DNA of 64,000 bases from Terebella lapidaria (lineage: Eukaryota; Annelida; Polychaeta; Terebellida; Terebellidae), in assembly GCA_949152475.1 (NCBI GenBank), contig OX424569.1:29061950-29125949 (forward strand), read 5' to 3'. This document shows positions 1-11,590 of the stretch, in pieces. Below the pieces are notes generated by a model. It was not told the origin of the DNA and made no database searches. It worked only from the letters and a program-made list of their open reading frames with translations. Both the position numbers and the translations under genes were made by a program. Every line of letters begins with the position of its first letter. The stretch's first letter is position 1.

Positions 1-736
1 GTTTATATGGCCATTTCACATCTCATTAGTTTATAAGAGTCAGTAATCAATATACATGATTCCATTGTATGGACGAGTTGAAGTTTGTATGAGTATTTCA
101 CACCCCATTAGTTCATTAATTCTACGTTTTTTTCTGCACTAGATAGACTGCCGTGTCATTGTTTGGGAACACAGTGAAGTGAATGTCAATTGGTAACGGT
201 ACTTTTGTTTTGACGAGGCCACTCCGGTATTAATAGAACCCAATAGAACTTCTTCAGCCTTATGTATTGGCTAATTGGTTAATGGAACGTTTCCAATTTA
301 TATTTAAATTATGTTCATTTTGAATATATATGTTGTTTCACCGAAATATGAAAATGAAAAACATACGCTATATTCAAACAACGTTTATGACACGGGAGGT
401 TCGAGATTTTGGACAAGTTCACCACACATTTTATTTATATTACCACTTAAGTGTTTGTTTTACGGTTTTGTGGATTTGTCAATTTTCATGAAACAATACG
501 TGAACATGTGATTCATGATCACTCTGTGTATTTTACAGTTGTATATGTTGTTTCATGCTACCTACTGCGTCAAACAATGGGTGTGAAAAAATACATTCCC
601 ATAATAATATCACAATATTTAATTTTATCATACAAAGTTTAATCCATGTTATATATGGATATAAGTTCCGAGATATATCCATGTTATACATATATAAGTT
701 TAATCCATATTATTCAGATTTCTAAATTATTTTCAT
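1..736. other. Gene-free AT-rich stretch
   Basis: No coding region is supported. The short open frames have no recognisable domain and no conserved composition. A small imperfect hairpin built on ATCCATGTTATATATGGAT lies near 643-662. Nothing else is seen. Confidence 0.6.
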
Positions 737-960
737 AGGTTGTTGGGCAGTTGTATACTAATTACATCAGGTGTACAGTTGAAACAACTACATTTAACAC
801 ACTGTCTGCCCCTGATGACGCCAGTGTGTCTTTGGATAAACTATTTGGTCGGGCTTTGTTTTTATTCCAAAATGTTCTATTTTACGTTTGTTTTTGGTAT
901 CATCAAAATCTGACTATTGGTGGTAATAGATTGATACTTACACACATGTATCAGCATGAT
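737..960 (+). repeat. Dispersed repeat, copy 1 (partner at 48188-48405)
   Basis: This roughly 220-base stretch recurs in the same orientation at 48188-48405 with scattered substitutions, by eye about 90% identical. Both copies start just after a TTTTCATAGG string and run through CTGTCTGCCCCTGATGACGC. There is no coding potential and no obvious terminal repeats, so the class is unknown. A SINE-like body or an internal piece of a larger element are both possible. Confidence 0.8.
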
Positions 961-1041
961 ATATAATCCTATGATAGGGAGAACATATAATGATCAAAAG
1001 TTAATTATTTTTCAGTACGCTGTGGTAGACGTAAAAGCAAT

Positions 1042-1100
1042 ACCCAGTATTAAGTATTCCGAGCGAAAAAAACAGGGTCTGTTATCCAAGCTCAGTCTGG
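1042..1100 (+). repeat. Short dispersed repeat, partner at 61907-61965
   Basis: The string beginning CAATACCCAGTATTAAGTAT recurs at 61907 and matches over about 60 bases with few changes, in the same orientation. It is probably a fragment of the repeat family that also makes up the duplicated blocks between 53.7 and 64 kb. Confidence 0.75.
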
Positions 1101-1259
1101 AGACAGAAAGTCATATCAGGCATAAGAAGTGAGAGAAAACAAAAATGACAGGGAAACTCATGAACCCTCAAAAATGTCCATTAGGAGGTGAAATCAGGTG
1201 TTCCGAAAGAGTGAGCATTTCCTGCTCAACTAGTGGCACCCGTCATGAATTCCCCAAAA

Positions 1260-1430
1260 TTAACATGAAAATAGATCTACTTGCATTGCAGTCATGGATT
1301 TGGTGTATTTATCAACCAGATCATGATGACGTCCATAGAATTTCTTAAAGGCAGCTATAAGTCTTGGTAAAACATATCCTTGTTGCAGCAGTTTAGAGAC
1401 TAGCTGAGCACTTCGATAAACAAGACTCAT
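1260..1430 (-). pseudogene. C-terminal fragment of a retroelement-like ORF
   Basis: The last ~55 codons of a minus-strand open frame end in a segment containing LLQQGYVLPRL and KKFYGRHHDLVDKY, then a stop. From memory, this arrangement (a helix with QGY, then a K-K/R-F-Y/F-G-R-H/Y-x-x-L-V/I-x-K-Y block, then a terminal short helix) is common at the C-terminus of multicopy reverse-transcriptase-bearing ORFs in marine invertebrates. The upstream part of the same frame does not look like that family, so only the tail is kept. No adjacent polymerase motifs are visible. The family call is recognition by eye and has not been searched; a chance open frame is less likely but possible. Confidence 0.4.
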
Positions 1431-1598
1431 ATTTGCAACTAGCTCTGGAAAACAAAGTCCTCTTATTTGCAACCCACTCTGGAATAGGGTATAAGTTGAG
1501 AAACAAGCACACCATATGCTGGTGATAATGGAATGCTGCTGCTTAGAAATAGGGAAATTGACTATGGAAAAATTGAAATCATCACGTTTGACATACAA

Positions 1599-3403
1599 AG
1601 TGTGAAATACAATGTACTCTCCGCCAGTGTTGAACGTTACAATATTCGATCACAGTTTGCGTCTGAACATATGTAATTTTAGAAGGATAAATTAGATGTA
1701 ATGATAGCACCGTCATATGAAACAATTGAATGTACTTGCAGTACACAATAATAGCAAGACGCAGTAAATTAGAAAAAAATGTATATATGAAATATTGTGA
1801 ATAATGCGGCTAGGGTGTCCTTTTGAACACGTGTGTTTCGGTAGTTTATACGACACACAAACTGACTGGTCGGAAGCGAGTGTGGTGCCAATAGTGTCTT
1901 TAAAAACACTAACTTCATAACTGCATAAGTTGCAAGGAAAGCGTGTCATCTCGAGCTGTAGTTATCAATCAATACCGTACATATTTCCAAAACTGGTAAA
2001 GGTATGTTGATGAATCAGGTGCCAACAAAGTGTAAAATATTCATAGTTCATAAATGCAAAGCCCCTGACAAAAATTAATTGAATGGGTTCCTTGGTTTTG
2101 CTGGAACTACCGGGCGGACACAACTTATGACATTGACAAAAGCATGAAAAGAAAATGATTTTTTTTCAAATATGGCCACTGGCGGTCACCTTGGAGATGT
2201 GATCTCGGTGAAAATCATTGCTGATGCACAAATTAGGGCTGTGACAAAAATGACAACCAAAACATCGCGTGATATAATTACAACTAAATTATTTAAACTC
2301 AATTATTGCACCTTGATATTTTGGATAATCATTCCACATTGGTGTACAACTAAATTCATAATAACTCATTTTGGCAGCTGGCCTATTTCAGTGCTTCAGC
2401 TCCAGCTTGCCATCTAAGAGTGTGTGATATCAACAACATTCTGCTAAGCCGATCTTTCACATGTTCACTTTGTAGCAGCGATAAACTCTAAAAATATATA
2501 TGAAACCAATTTTCTTACCTACAATATACGGCCTTTTGGCCTGGTGATGGATTTATATAGGGGCGGGCCTTCTGGATAACCAACGAAAGTATACATGCAT
2601 TTATTTCCGAGTGCGGTCCTGTATTCTGTGGTGTATGTACTACATTGTCAAAATTTCTATAGCGGCATCAAGCAGGGTACATTTATTGATTTCCTCCTAA
2701 CCACCTGAGAATCACGGTGCAGCAACCGTAATCCTCACCCAGCACCAAGTTCAATGTCCTCGTTGGGTGAAAGACAACATATCACGTGCTGAATTCGCCA
2801 GTGAGCGAAACTTCGGACCAGACCAGGAACCAGTCATTTGTCAGGCTAACACTATTACAGGTGTACAAGAATACAGTTAAACCCTCAAAATGTTATCATC
2901 TCATGAAATAATATTTATTGATTGGTCCACATTTCATACGCTACAACATTCAGCTATCGAACGTTCTGCCACAGTTCGTTATCGAATATGGCTCCATTTC
3001 CTTCTGATTATTGTTCTATTTATTCATCTATTGATCAACGACAATTCATCGTGAATTATAGATGAGGAGAATGGTTGTGTCCTGGTTGAACTCAGTGTCG
3101 GGATTTCATCGGACTGAAAAGATCAAAGAAATTGAGCGTTTTATCGTTGATCTATGATCTCTATCCCTCCAAAATATCCCCCGAATACAGACAATCCAAC
3201 AAAAAGACACGCACAATGGTGTACGCTGTTTACCTTGACACGTGTGTGTTATATAAAGTATGGATATCATCCATTTATGAACGGAAACCAAGGTTATTGT
3301 CGCCAGAGATGGGACAAATACATTCGTGGACTTCATGAAACCTTTTTTTTTTCGGAATTTGCTGTTTCGTTGCATTTATTCATGCTTGGATGCAATTAAA
3401 AAA
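1599..3403. other. Gene-free stretch
   Basis: No supported gene. Small open frames on both strands between 3106 and 3399 overlap one another and show no domain. No strong repeats were found inside this stretch. Confidence 0.5.
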
Positions 3404-4416
3404 GACAATCAGAGATTGCAGACCCTCGCCCTTCAGATTTGATCACTAAAGCTGATGACCTTCACATTTTCAACGTTGGCGATAAACGGGTATTTTGGTC
3501 ATATATCAAATGGTCGGGAATTTGCCATAGGAAAATACAAAAAATCATGGGAGAAGTAATCATTAATGGAAGTAGAGTACTTGTGAAACCTCTATTTTAA
3601 CCATGTTATTGACCACGACCTGGATTCTTGACACTGACCTTCCAAACTTCGCAAGCCCCAAGCTCACTCAGACTTATACTGCGTGATATTATGTTGAATA
3701 TCTTCAGTGGTTTCTGAATTATTACTACTTGAAATATTACGAATCAGTGATTTCAGCTGATGACCCTTACATTCTCGACCTTGGGCGATAATGGGGAATT
3801 TTGCTCGTACGACCATCGGTCATATATGATGGAGAATTTACCACATAAGAATTGATTAGAAGGAGTTATAGCCAACTATGTGATTTTCATTTTTTTCCGT
3901 TGCCATGGCAATCGTTTTCATCCGATTTTGACAAAATTACAATACCACTACAATAGCACTCGAGTCCTATAAATTTCATATCAATCGTACCGTTTGAGTT
4001 ATGAGCGCAGACACTTGCACTGAAACGTTGCTGGCAAAAAATAACTGAAAAGTGACACCCCTCCCCCCGTATTCCGACATCGGGCGATAATCGAGAGTTT
4101 TCGTCATTCGACCATCAGTCGTACACCATACGATTGGGAGTTGGCCAAAGAAAAATACAAAAATAGTTGGAAAAATTAATATCAAGTAGAACTGGAGTTA
4201 CAGCCAATTATGTTATTTTCACTTTTTCCGTTGCCATGGCAACCGTTTTTATTCGATTTTGACAAAATTTGAGGAGGATCGAACCACGGCCATACTCCTT
4301 CAATCCTATAAATTTCACATCGATCGGTCCATCTGTTTCCCGAGTTATACACGCGGACTGACAGACATACAGACCCAAATGCAATAGCCCCTCCCCCTAT
4401 TGGGGCGAGGGTAACC
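3404..4416 (+). mobile_element. MITE-like element with CCCTCGCCC termini, copy A
   Basis: The left end reads GCAGACCCTCGCCCTTCAG and the right end reads TTGGGGCGAGGGTAACC, giving short inverted termini around CCCTCGCC. Inside are roughly 340-base internal repeats. Each carries a GTTGCCATGGCAA core, a phrase about a TACGA...TCGTA dyad and a GGCCAAAGAAAAATAC string. A second copy in the opposite orientation lies at 12293-13331, and the two share the outer flank GACAATCAGAGATTGCAG. It is noncoding. It is most simply a non-autonomous DNA element; a repeat-carrying element of another class is possible. Confidence 0.7.
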
Positions 4417-6359
4417 ACAAAATGCACTCACGAGTAGGCTGAAAACGTGAATGTCATGCATTTTTGAGGGTAACGCAACCATTCGCCAACATAAATCATT
4501 CAACCGAGACGGTCATATCGTAAATACTGAACCGAGATATCATTCAAGAGATACCAAAGGTGATGTGCAACTGATCGTCGAATAATAGCACTCAACATTC
4601 GTGAGGAAGACGTGGATTCGAGTCATCCGGTACCCCGTCCATTCTCGACTACAGTAACACGTAAACCAAGTACTACTTATAATGTGTTGGAATATATTAC
4701 TAACATGATCAGCAATAATAACACGAATGAACTCGAATTTAAAGGTAATTTGAAAATAGATAATAACACGGGAAGGAAATTGAAGCTATTGAAAGATACA
4801 TTCAGTGGATATTTGGGTATCTGCGTTTACAGTTTCGTGTGTCTCTTGTTGTTGCGACATATTCGAATGCAATAATAAGATCAAATACGACAAAAAAAGG
4901 AAATCTCATGGTAGCCTTTCATGGTAGCCGAAAAGATCGAAACAAACCCCAAAGGTTTTACAATTTATTCATATTCGGATAACCGCAAAATATTTCGAGC
5001 AATTTGATAGTTTTGCTACCTGAGAGCTAAGAATGGATGTGAAGTCCACGACTCCGTCGATGACTCGATAATTGCTCGAGCACGTCGTGTTTGAAAGAGA
5101 GGATATTGCCGACCATTTGTTATATTGGACTTGATCTGAATGGGATGAGCGTCATGAGAGGAACTTTTACATATTTATAAAGAAAAATTAGAAAAAAAAC
5201 ATGTTGTAGAAATGATTTCTGATAATATCTTCGCGGTAGAGCACATCACTTTGGATCGATTTTCATGCACCTTTGCGTTTCCCGGTGCCCCACAATGTAA
5301 ATCATGCTACACTCTGCAACAGGGAGCCGGCGCATACATTTTTCTGCATTTCCGGACGCTTACTTGTTCACAGTTGACTATGACGTAAAACGTTTAAACT
5401 TTTCGTTTAGGATCTTGATTCAGAGAGAATACAAAGGTGATGTTTTGGTTGTGTTTTGCTGCGATGGAATACGGAAGCCACTAATGGATCAACCACAGAA
5501 GCAGCCTCCAAAGAGAAATTGCAGAGGAGGAGGAGCCAACAAACAATTGATTGTCGGGAAGCAATCCGCCACTGATTGACAGCGCGCACTGCGAGGAGCT
5601 GAGTGAGATGATCTGTGTGGGTGTCATCCGCGGCTATTGAAACTCGCACAGCGGGGGATTCGTAGCTGGTTTGCCGAGGCATGACTGATTATATAGGTAA
5701 TCTATTACTTCTTTCGCCCAATAGGAAGCTGCCCCTTTCAAATCTCCCACCGGACACACAAGTGACGATTCCTCGTTTTGTATATATGCATTCGAATCAG
5801 CATATCTTTATTAGTTGCGAATCTTCCATTCTTTGAGAGCACGGGATTAAGGACAACAGGCTCATGAACGTTCGCTGATTACACTTCTGCGCAGTGGGAT
5901 AGTTTTTAACTGGATCTCCACCATACCAAGCATTGTGTTGACTGCCTGATACCCTTGAAGAAGGTGTGTATCACGAATTGCAGACCGGTTCATCTATTTA
6001 TATTAAAAACTCCATTGTCAGAAATGGAATTTGCTCACCTGCCCTGTTCTTCTCACACAGAAATTGTTGCTAGGGGTAAAAGATCAATACAAACAAAGTT
6101 ATATTTGTAGCTTCAGCCTCCCAATACTGTATGATGCGAGATTGTTCAGGACGACTGGGACCTATTTCACAGAAAATTCTAAACCTACTTCAGTCTACTG
6201 AGTTAAAGATTTAACCTATTAACTGCCATAATAAATGCTAAATTTTGTCGGCTAAAGTTGCTTCAAATTGTTTGTGAATTAGGCTCCAGTTAATTGAAGA
6301 AATTTTGTTTCTGGTCAAATATTTCCAGAGTAAAAAATTTGTCACGTTGTATTTAATTT
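4417..6359. other. Gene-free stretch
   Basis: Several open frames of 80-90 codons exist on both strands around 4.6 kb and 5.3-5.7 kb, but they overlap antisense and have no recognisable domain. Some begin with GTG rather than ATG. I see no gene here. Confidence 0.5.
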
Positions 6360-6500
6360 ATTTAACAGAACAGAACAGAATTTATTTAAACTATGTAACA
6401 AAACAACGAATGGAATAACATAACACTTTCAACTTATGTTTGTACATAGGCGGGACGCCAGAGGCGTTATACACTCATCGAGCTGGCGACCCGATTTACT
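6360..6500 (-). repeat. Possible LINE 3' tail
   Basis: On the plus strand the stretch starts TTTAACAGAACAGAACAGAA and continues TTTATTTAAAC. Read on the minus strand this is an AATAAATTCTG(TTCTG)n tail, the kind of short-unit repeat that ends many invertebrate non-LTR retrotransposons. No reverse-transcriptase frame adjoins it, so it would be a heavily 5'-truncated copy. This is inference from the tail only. Confidence 0.35.
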
Positions 6501-8156
6501 TTGAGTTACCGTTATATTTAGTTTACATGAATTAACAAATAATTATGAAGTTAGAGTTTACTTTTTTACCAGAACTAATTCCCCCATATGGGTCCAATAC
6601 TGCTATGCAGTAAATGACTGTAAAAGTTTGACCAACAACTTCCTACACTATTTGTCCAGTAAATTGTTGACAAAGAACAAAAGTTGTTTTCAAGGATTCA
6701 CATTATCCGTCAAACATTAGACCAATTGTGCATATGTAAATGAATATGTCTTTGCCCTAATGCAAGTGATCGATTTTGCAAATATGTAATAACACTATAA
6801 GTCCAATTAACAGCTATTGTGAGTATTTAAGTAGTTGCTTATAAGTATGCTTGTTCGTCATATCCGCATCTCATCTTACCACTAGATACCGGAGCTGTTA
6901 ATTCGTGTAACACGAAACACTATATTGAATACGATGTCGTGTGCAAGCGAAATACTTATAGCACTATAAAATCTTCAGGACAATATTGTTTGCATATTGT
7001 GTGTACCATACCCTAATAGCAGACGCGACTGTCAGGTGCAAAGGTTTAGATTTTTAAAAAATTTAAACAACTGCAAATGTCAATTTTGTGCTGGAAAATG
7101 AAAACATACTAACTATTTCTCTGTTATGCGATGAAATTGCGACTACAACAATTTATATTGTTACAATTTTTTATCAGATAGGGAAGACAATTATAGAAAA
7201 TGCGAATAATTGTTGTCACTGGTTTATACGTTGACTTTTATGATTTGATCCTGAACTTTGTTTTCAAGTTTCATCGAAATAAAATATTCAAATAGCCAAG
7301 GAGCAGATAGTTTACCGACGTGACAAATATCTGTTATATAGTATGAATAATAGCTGTATCCATCAAAGGTTTTCCGTGCTGATCAAGTAATCGGCTTCAG
7401 AAACAAATGTTTCCTCCATGGAGCAAAGGCTTCTTTTGGAAATGGTTCTTTCTGCATAGAAAACGGTTCAATCTTCCGTTTTCATTCTCTCAACAAAGCC
7501 CAGAAAATAATTCTTTTTATAAATATGAAGTTTGTCTATTGGAAGCAAGCATTTCTGTATGGATTTTTGCTCTGACAAAAAAAGATTGCTACACGTGGAA
7601 AATATTTGCTATGCGGAGCAAACTATTTACTCTTTTGGAGACCGTTCGATTCTCGAAAGGAACACTAATAGGGGGTTCGTAAATACCCCCATGTAGACAA
7701 AGTTTGCATTGATTGTATGATGAAACATTTATTCGCAAACAATTTCATTCATCCGCGGAGGAAAAACTATTCGCCTCATATTTGATCGGAAAATACATTT
7801 CACTATTTAAATAAAATTATCAGAAAATCGTAATACCGCGGTATTATAACAGTATATAATGTGAACATTTTCATTGAAAGAAAGATATTAGATCATTTGT
7901 CAGTTAATCTATGTTTGGATGTTGGAGTATCATTAGAACGTCAGGAATGTATACTGGGCGTGATAGGGTTTCCTGTCAAGCTCCAGATCAGGGAATGTTT
8001 GTTCTTCACAGGACACAAATATTCCCCATCCAGGATTCCTTTGATATCAGTATTGAACACGCGTTGGGCCTCCTTGTCGGTCTTTTATTGTATCGTGATT
8101 ATATTATGAGTGAGTTGCATGGGTTATTCGCTCTGATTTTCAATAAAAAATCTTTA
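6501..8156. other. Upstream region of the GPCR gene, no other gene
   Basis: Noncoding and AT-rich. Open frames at 7407-7682 and 7861-8216 have no domain, and the latter runs out of frame into the GPCR. If the 3' splice site at 8157-8159 is used, the GPCR's upstream noncoding exon(s) and promoter lie here or further upstream, but I cannot place them. Confidence 0.5.
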
Positions 8157-8159
8157 CAG
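8144..8159 (+). promoter_or_regulatory. Probable 3' splice acceptor just before the GPCR start codon
   Basis: A run ending TTTACAG stops one base before the ATG at 8161. An intron in the 5'UTR immediately upstream of a single coding exon is a common layout for invertebrate GPCR genes. Only the acceptor is visible; the donor is not placed. Confidence 0.55.
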
Positions 8160-8160
8160 A

Positions 8161-9135
8161 ATGGAAAACGTGACAGAAGCCATGGTTGCGGAAGCCGGAG
8201 GGATGCGAGCAGATAGAAAAATCTGGGCCTTCGGAGGAGGGATTCTTTTCGTGGTCGGCACAGTTGGAAACATCCTCTCTGCCATCATCATGATGCGACC
8301 ACCTCTGCGCAAGACGGCGACCAGCATCTACCTGACCGTCTTGGCCATCACCGATCTGTTACTGATTCACACTGCATTGATGGTCACTTGGCTGACAAAC
8401 GTTTTCGACATCCCCACTTTCGATGTGTCACACGGGATGTGTCAATGGTATCATTGTTTCATTTTTTGGCTCATTCGTTTCGAAGCTTGGACTCTAACTT
8501 CAGTGGCTGCTGAGAGGGTGGTTGCCACATTTGCTCCTGTTTTCTACAAAATCTGGTTCACTAGAAAGTTTGTAGTCATACAGCTTGTCATTACGTGCAT
8601 ACTATGTTTAGGAGTGGACATTGGGCTGACTTGGTACTACGAAATCGTAGATGGCGTATGTGTTATTCAAGATCCACATATAGTCTCGGTCATAGGTTAT
8701 ACAGATTTGGTTCTGGCATCATCTCTGCCATCAGTAATTATGTTCACATGTAATATATGCATTGCAATAAAGTTAGCTTACTCTCGTTTCAACAAAAACT
8801 CAAGTAAGGACCAATCCCGCACGAATGTTAAATACATGACAACTGTACTCATGATGGTTACATTTGTATTTTTAGTAACTAGTACACCATTGACGGTATT
8901 CTATCACCAGGCACCAAATTTCTATGCTCAAGCAACAACTGACGAGGACTTTCTGAGACTTGATATAACTGCTGCGGCTCTAAACATTTTGTATTTCTGT
9001 AATATGTCAGTGAACTTCTTCACCTACTGTTTGTCTGGGCGTCGGTTCAGAGAGGAATTGAAGAAATTATTCTGCAAAGAAAGCACCACAGTTCATCCAA
9101 AGAACAATCCGTCTACCCATCACACCGACGGATAG
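8161..9135 (+). CDS. Class A (rhodopsin-like) G-protein-coupled receptor, peptide-receptor type
   Basis: A 324-residue seven-helix plasma-membrane receptor in one exon. A short N-terminus carries an N-glycosylation site (N3-V-T). TM1 has the GN motif (N37). TM2 has the conserved aspartate in LAITDLL (D65). Extracellular C94 or C99 can pair with C167 in loop 2. TM3 ends in E119-R-V where DRY is usual. TM5 carries P190 and TM6 P243. TM7 ends N285-F-F-T-Y, so the NPxxY proline is replaced by Phe. Helix 8 (SGRRFREELKKLF) is followed by C305, a likely palmitoylation site. The overall style resembles FMRFamide/peptide receptors that are expanded in lophotrochozoans. The ligand cannot be read from sequence. 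The frame is intact and the ATG sits directly after a splice-acceptor-like site. The only nearby downstream features are a minisatellite and an AATAAA signal. Confidence 0.93.
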   Translation: MENVTEAMVAEAGGMRADRKIWAFGGGILFVVGTVGNILSAIIMMRPPLRKTATSIYLTVLAITDLLLIHTALMVTWLTNVFDIPTFDVSHGMCQWYHCFIFWLIRFEAWTLTSVAAERVVATFAPVFYKIWFTRKFVVIQLVITCILCLGVDIGLTWYYEIVDGVCVIQDPHIVSVIGYTDLVLASSLPSVIMFTCNICIAIKLAYSRFNKNSSKDQSRTNVKYMTTVLMMVTFVFLVTSTPLTVFYHQAPNFYAQATTDEDFLRLDITAAALNILYFCNMSVNFFTYCLSGRRFREELKKLFCKESTTVHPKNNPSTHHTDG

Positions 9136-9218
9136 ACAGTCTATCATGAAATGTAAACAGATAATTTCAGAGTTTACGGCTGGTCCTCTTTGAAAATGAC
9201 GTTTTTCGTCTGAACCAA

Positions 9219-9620
9219 ATCGCTCACATTGACGAAAGCATACAGGCTTAGTTGTGATATTGTGATATATTGATACCATAGTATATATGTAAATATTTCT
9301 AGTGATTTGTATATAAGTTATATATACTGATTCACTCACATTGATGAATGTATAAAAACTTAATCGTAATATTGTGATAATATGATGTCATTGTATAATA
9401 TTTTGGTAATGTATATACTGATCTGTTCACATTAATGCACGTACAGCTTGATTGTGATATCATGATACCATTGTTACTGTAGATGTAAATATTTTCGGTA
9501 TTTTTGGATATCCCAAAAATACCCATTTGCTCACATTGATGAATGTATTACAAGCTTAATTGTGTTACCAGGATAGCGAAGTATATGTAAATATTTTTGG
9601 TAACTTTCATATTGGTATGC
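9219..9620 (+). repeat. Minisatellite in the presumed GPCR 3'UTR
   Basis: About four diverged units of roughly 100-110 bases. Each begins near CTCACATTGATGAATGTAT and runs through TTAATTGTGATATT-like and GTAAATATTTTTGGTAA-like segments. The array lies between the GPCR stop and the AATAAA at 9825, so it would be transcribed as part of the 3'UTR if that signal is used. Confidence 0.75.
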
Positions 9621-9824
9621 AATGTTATTTCCACATTCTGAGACCATCTTTAAAAACGGGTTGACAATGTACAGTTTGATATGTTGTTTATAGTTGTATA
9701 TAATTCATATTGTATGATGACTGAATCGTTCTGAGAACACGATGTAATCATTTATATATTGGTTGCTTCACCAATTTATGTTGTTGTGTGGTTCCATGCG
9801 CAACTTTATGTGCTTTTTGGGCGT

Positions 9825-9830
9825 AATAAA
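9825..9830 (+). terminator. AATAAA polyadenylation signal, candidate for the GPCR gene
   Basis: GTAATAAATTGGTGTTGT follows the minisatellite about 690 bases after the GPCR stop codon, with a GT-rich stretch directly downstream. It is a plausible cleavage/polyadenylation site, but other sites are possible. Confidence 0.45.
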
Positions 9831-9850
9831 TTGGTGTTGTAATGAAGTGA

Positions 9851-10885
9851 ATTAGTTACTCATTGATTACTGAAAGGGGAAAAAATTTTCATTACTTGGA
9901 CGGGAAGATACCAAGTCCAAGTTACAAAGGTCGAGGACATACCTACATACATGCATTGGCTCAAGTAACTCGTCAGAGCTACGAGCCTGCTCGACATCAG
10001 ACCAGTGTTGTTATTGGATGTGATGGATGCGTGGACGATACGATATACCCATGAACACATGGAATACTCCGTGTTCGTGAGGATTCACCAAGCTGTGGGT
10101 GGGAAAGTAAAGAAGCTGTTGGTACTGGATGACATAATGTTCCTTTTTGTTCAGCTATTGAATTTGTGGATATGAACCAGGAATCGTTTTTTAAATTGGC
10201 TACTTTCAAAGCATGTTCATATTGTGAACTAATATAACACAAAGCCTGATAAAAAAAATATACACATACTCAAAACATATATCCAGTCAATTTGGTCGTC
10301 ACACTCTGCTTGCGGTCTATACGGTAGTAGCGGTTCCAAATTGTCGTGCCGCCGTTTCAAAACTATTGCATTTTACAATTATAATAAGGCGGATATATGG
10401 ACTACCACCAATGTACAGCCAAACATCTTAGATTAAGGTTTTTTTTTTCAATTCGGAGCGTTGAGTGTTCAAGACCTTAACATAAGGAGCATCGAACAAA
10501 GTACTAGGCAAAAATTATATAGTTATTTTTACCAGCCCATATACTTGAGTACTTGTGTGTTTGCAACACATACATAGTTTTCACTTCTTATCAGTTCCCC
10601 AGTCATCAAACGGGACCAAACTAGCCAATAAATTTCACACTGAATAAAACACATTCTAATCCATTCATTTGTTATTGCATGGATGGGACACACTGGCGAT
10701 GTAAAGAAAAATTAGGCAAAGAACCTGGAGGGTATTGGATCTGAGAAAAAATTCCCGGATTGCGAAAAAAAATGATGTTTTTTCTTGAATTCCTATAAAA
10801 AAATTTATTTGATATATGCATTGAATTGGTGAGAAAAATGAGATAATGTTTTCAGCACTAGAAATTTGAGTACTGAGAAACTTAA
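9851..10885. other. Gene-free stretch
   Basis: Overlapping antisense open frames at 9860-10242 have no domain. Nothing else is recognised before the TTAA-flanked element at 10886. Confidence 0.5.
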
Positions 10886-11590
10886 ATTACTAATAAAGTG
10901 CAGGCATCATGTAAATTAATATGAAAGATCTCAATAAGCTGAAGAAAGTCATTTTTACAGTAAGGTTCATTTCTGCACTACATTACAGAAGCCATCAGAA
11001 AGTTTTAGCAAGTCAATAGTATCCAAATTAGATGTTAATTACGTCATGAGGGGAACAGATTTTATTAGGTTATTTCGAGCTGTGAAAATAATTATTATAA
11101 CTGAAGGTTCTGATTATTTGACCAATGCCTAAATATTTTGTAACATAAATAGGTAATATCCTCACAAACTGTACTGTTGATATGGTTATCATTCCTTCTA
11201 CAGAACCGTTGTTACTCCTGATTGCCATCGCCGCTAACTGCCAAGACAAGCTATCTACAAATTTTCTGTCAAATAACTAAATTCATATATATCTAGTGAT
11301 TGAGTCTGCACCGTATTCATTTGAGCATACCGTATTCTATATATAAGGGGAATTCTGACCCTAGCAATCGTGGTTGCTATGGACCATACCATGTCAATGG
11401 TTACCTTGCCAACAGCGGAAAAAGTGAACACACTGATGATTCATGGTCAAAAGTATATGGAATAAGTTTTGACGATTACTCATAGCATTAAATGCCTGAA
11501 TAATACATATCAAAGTACCAAATTAAAATGGCTTTACCGATGATGTCAGGAATCTCTCATTCAGCTGAATATCTCAGTTGGGTATCATGG
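10886..11590 (-). mobile_element. Diverged copy of the TTAA-flanked inverted-repeat element
   Basis: TTAA at 10882-10885 is followed by ATTACTAATAAAGTG, which corresponds to the terminus AGTACTAGTAAAGTG of the element at 28700-29592. Matching segments then follow in order in reverse orientation to that copy: ATGAAAGATCTCA; CTGCACTACATTACAGAAGCCA; TACGTCATGAGGGGAACA; CTAGCAATCGTGGTTGCTATGG; GAAAAAGTGAACACACTGAT; CATATCAAAGTACCAAATTA. The far terminus is lost near 11590. It is noncoding. It is older than the 28.7 kb copy. Confidence 0.8.
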
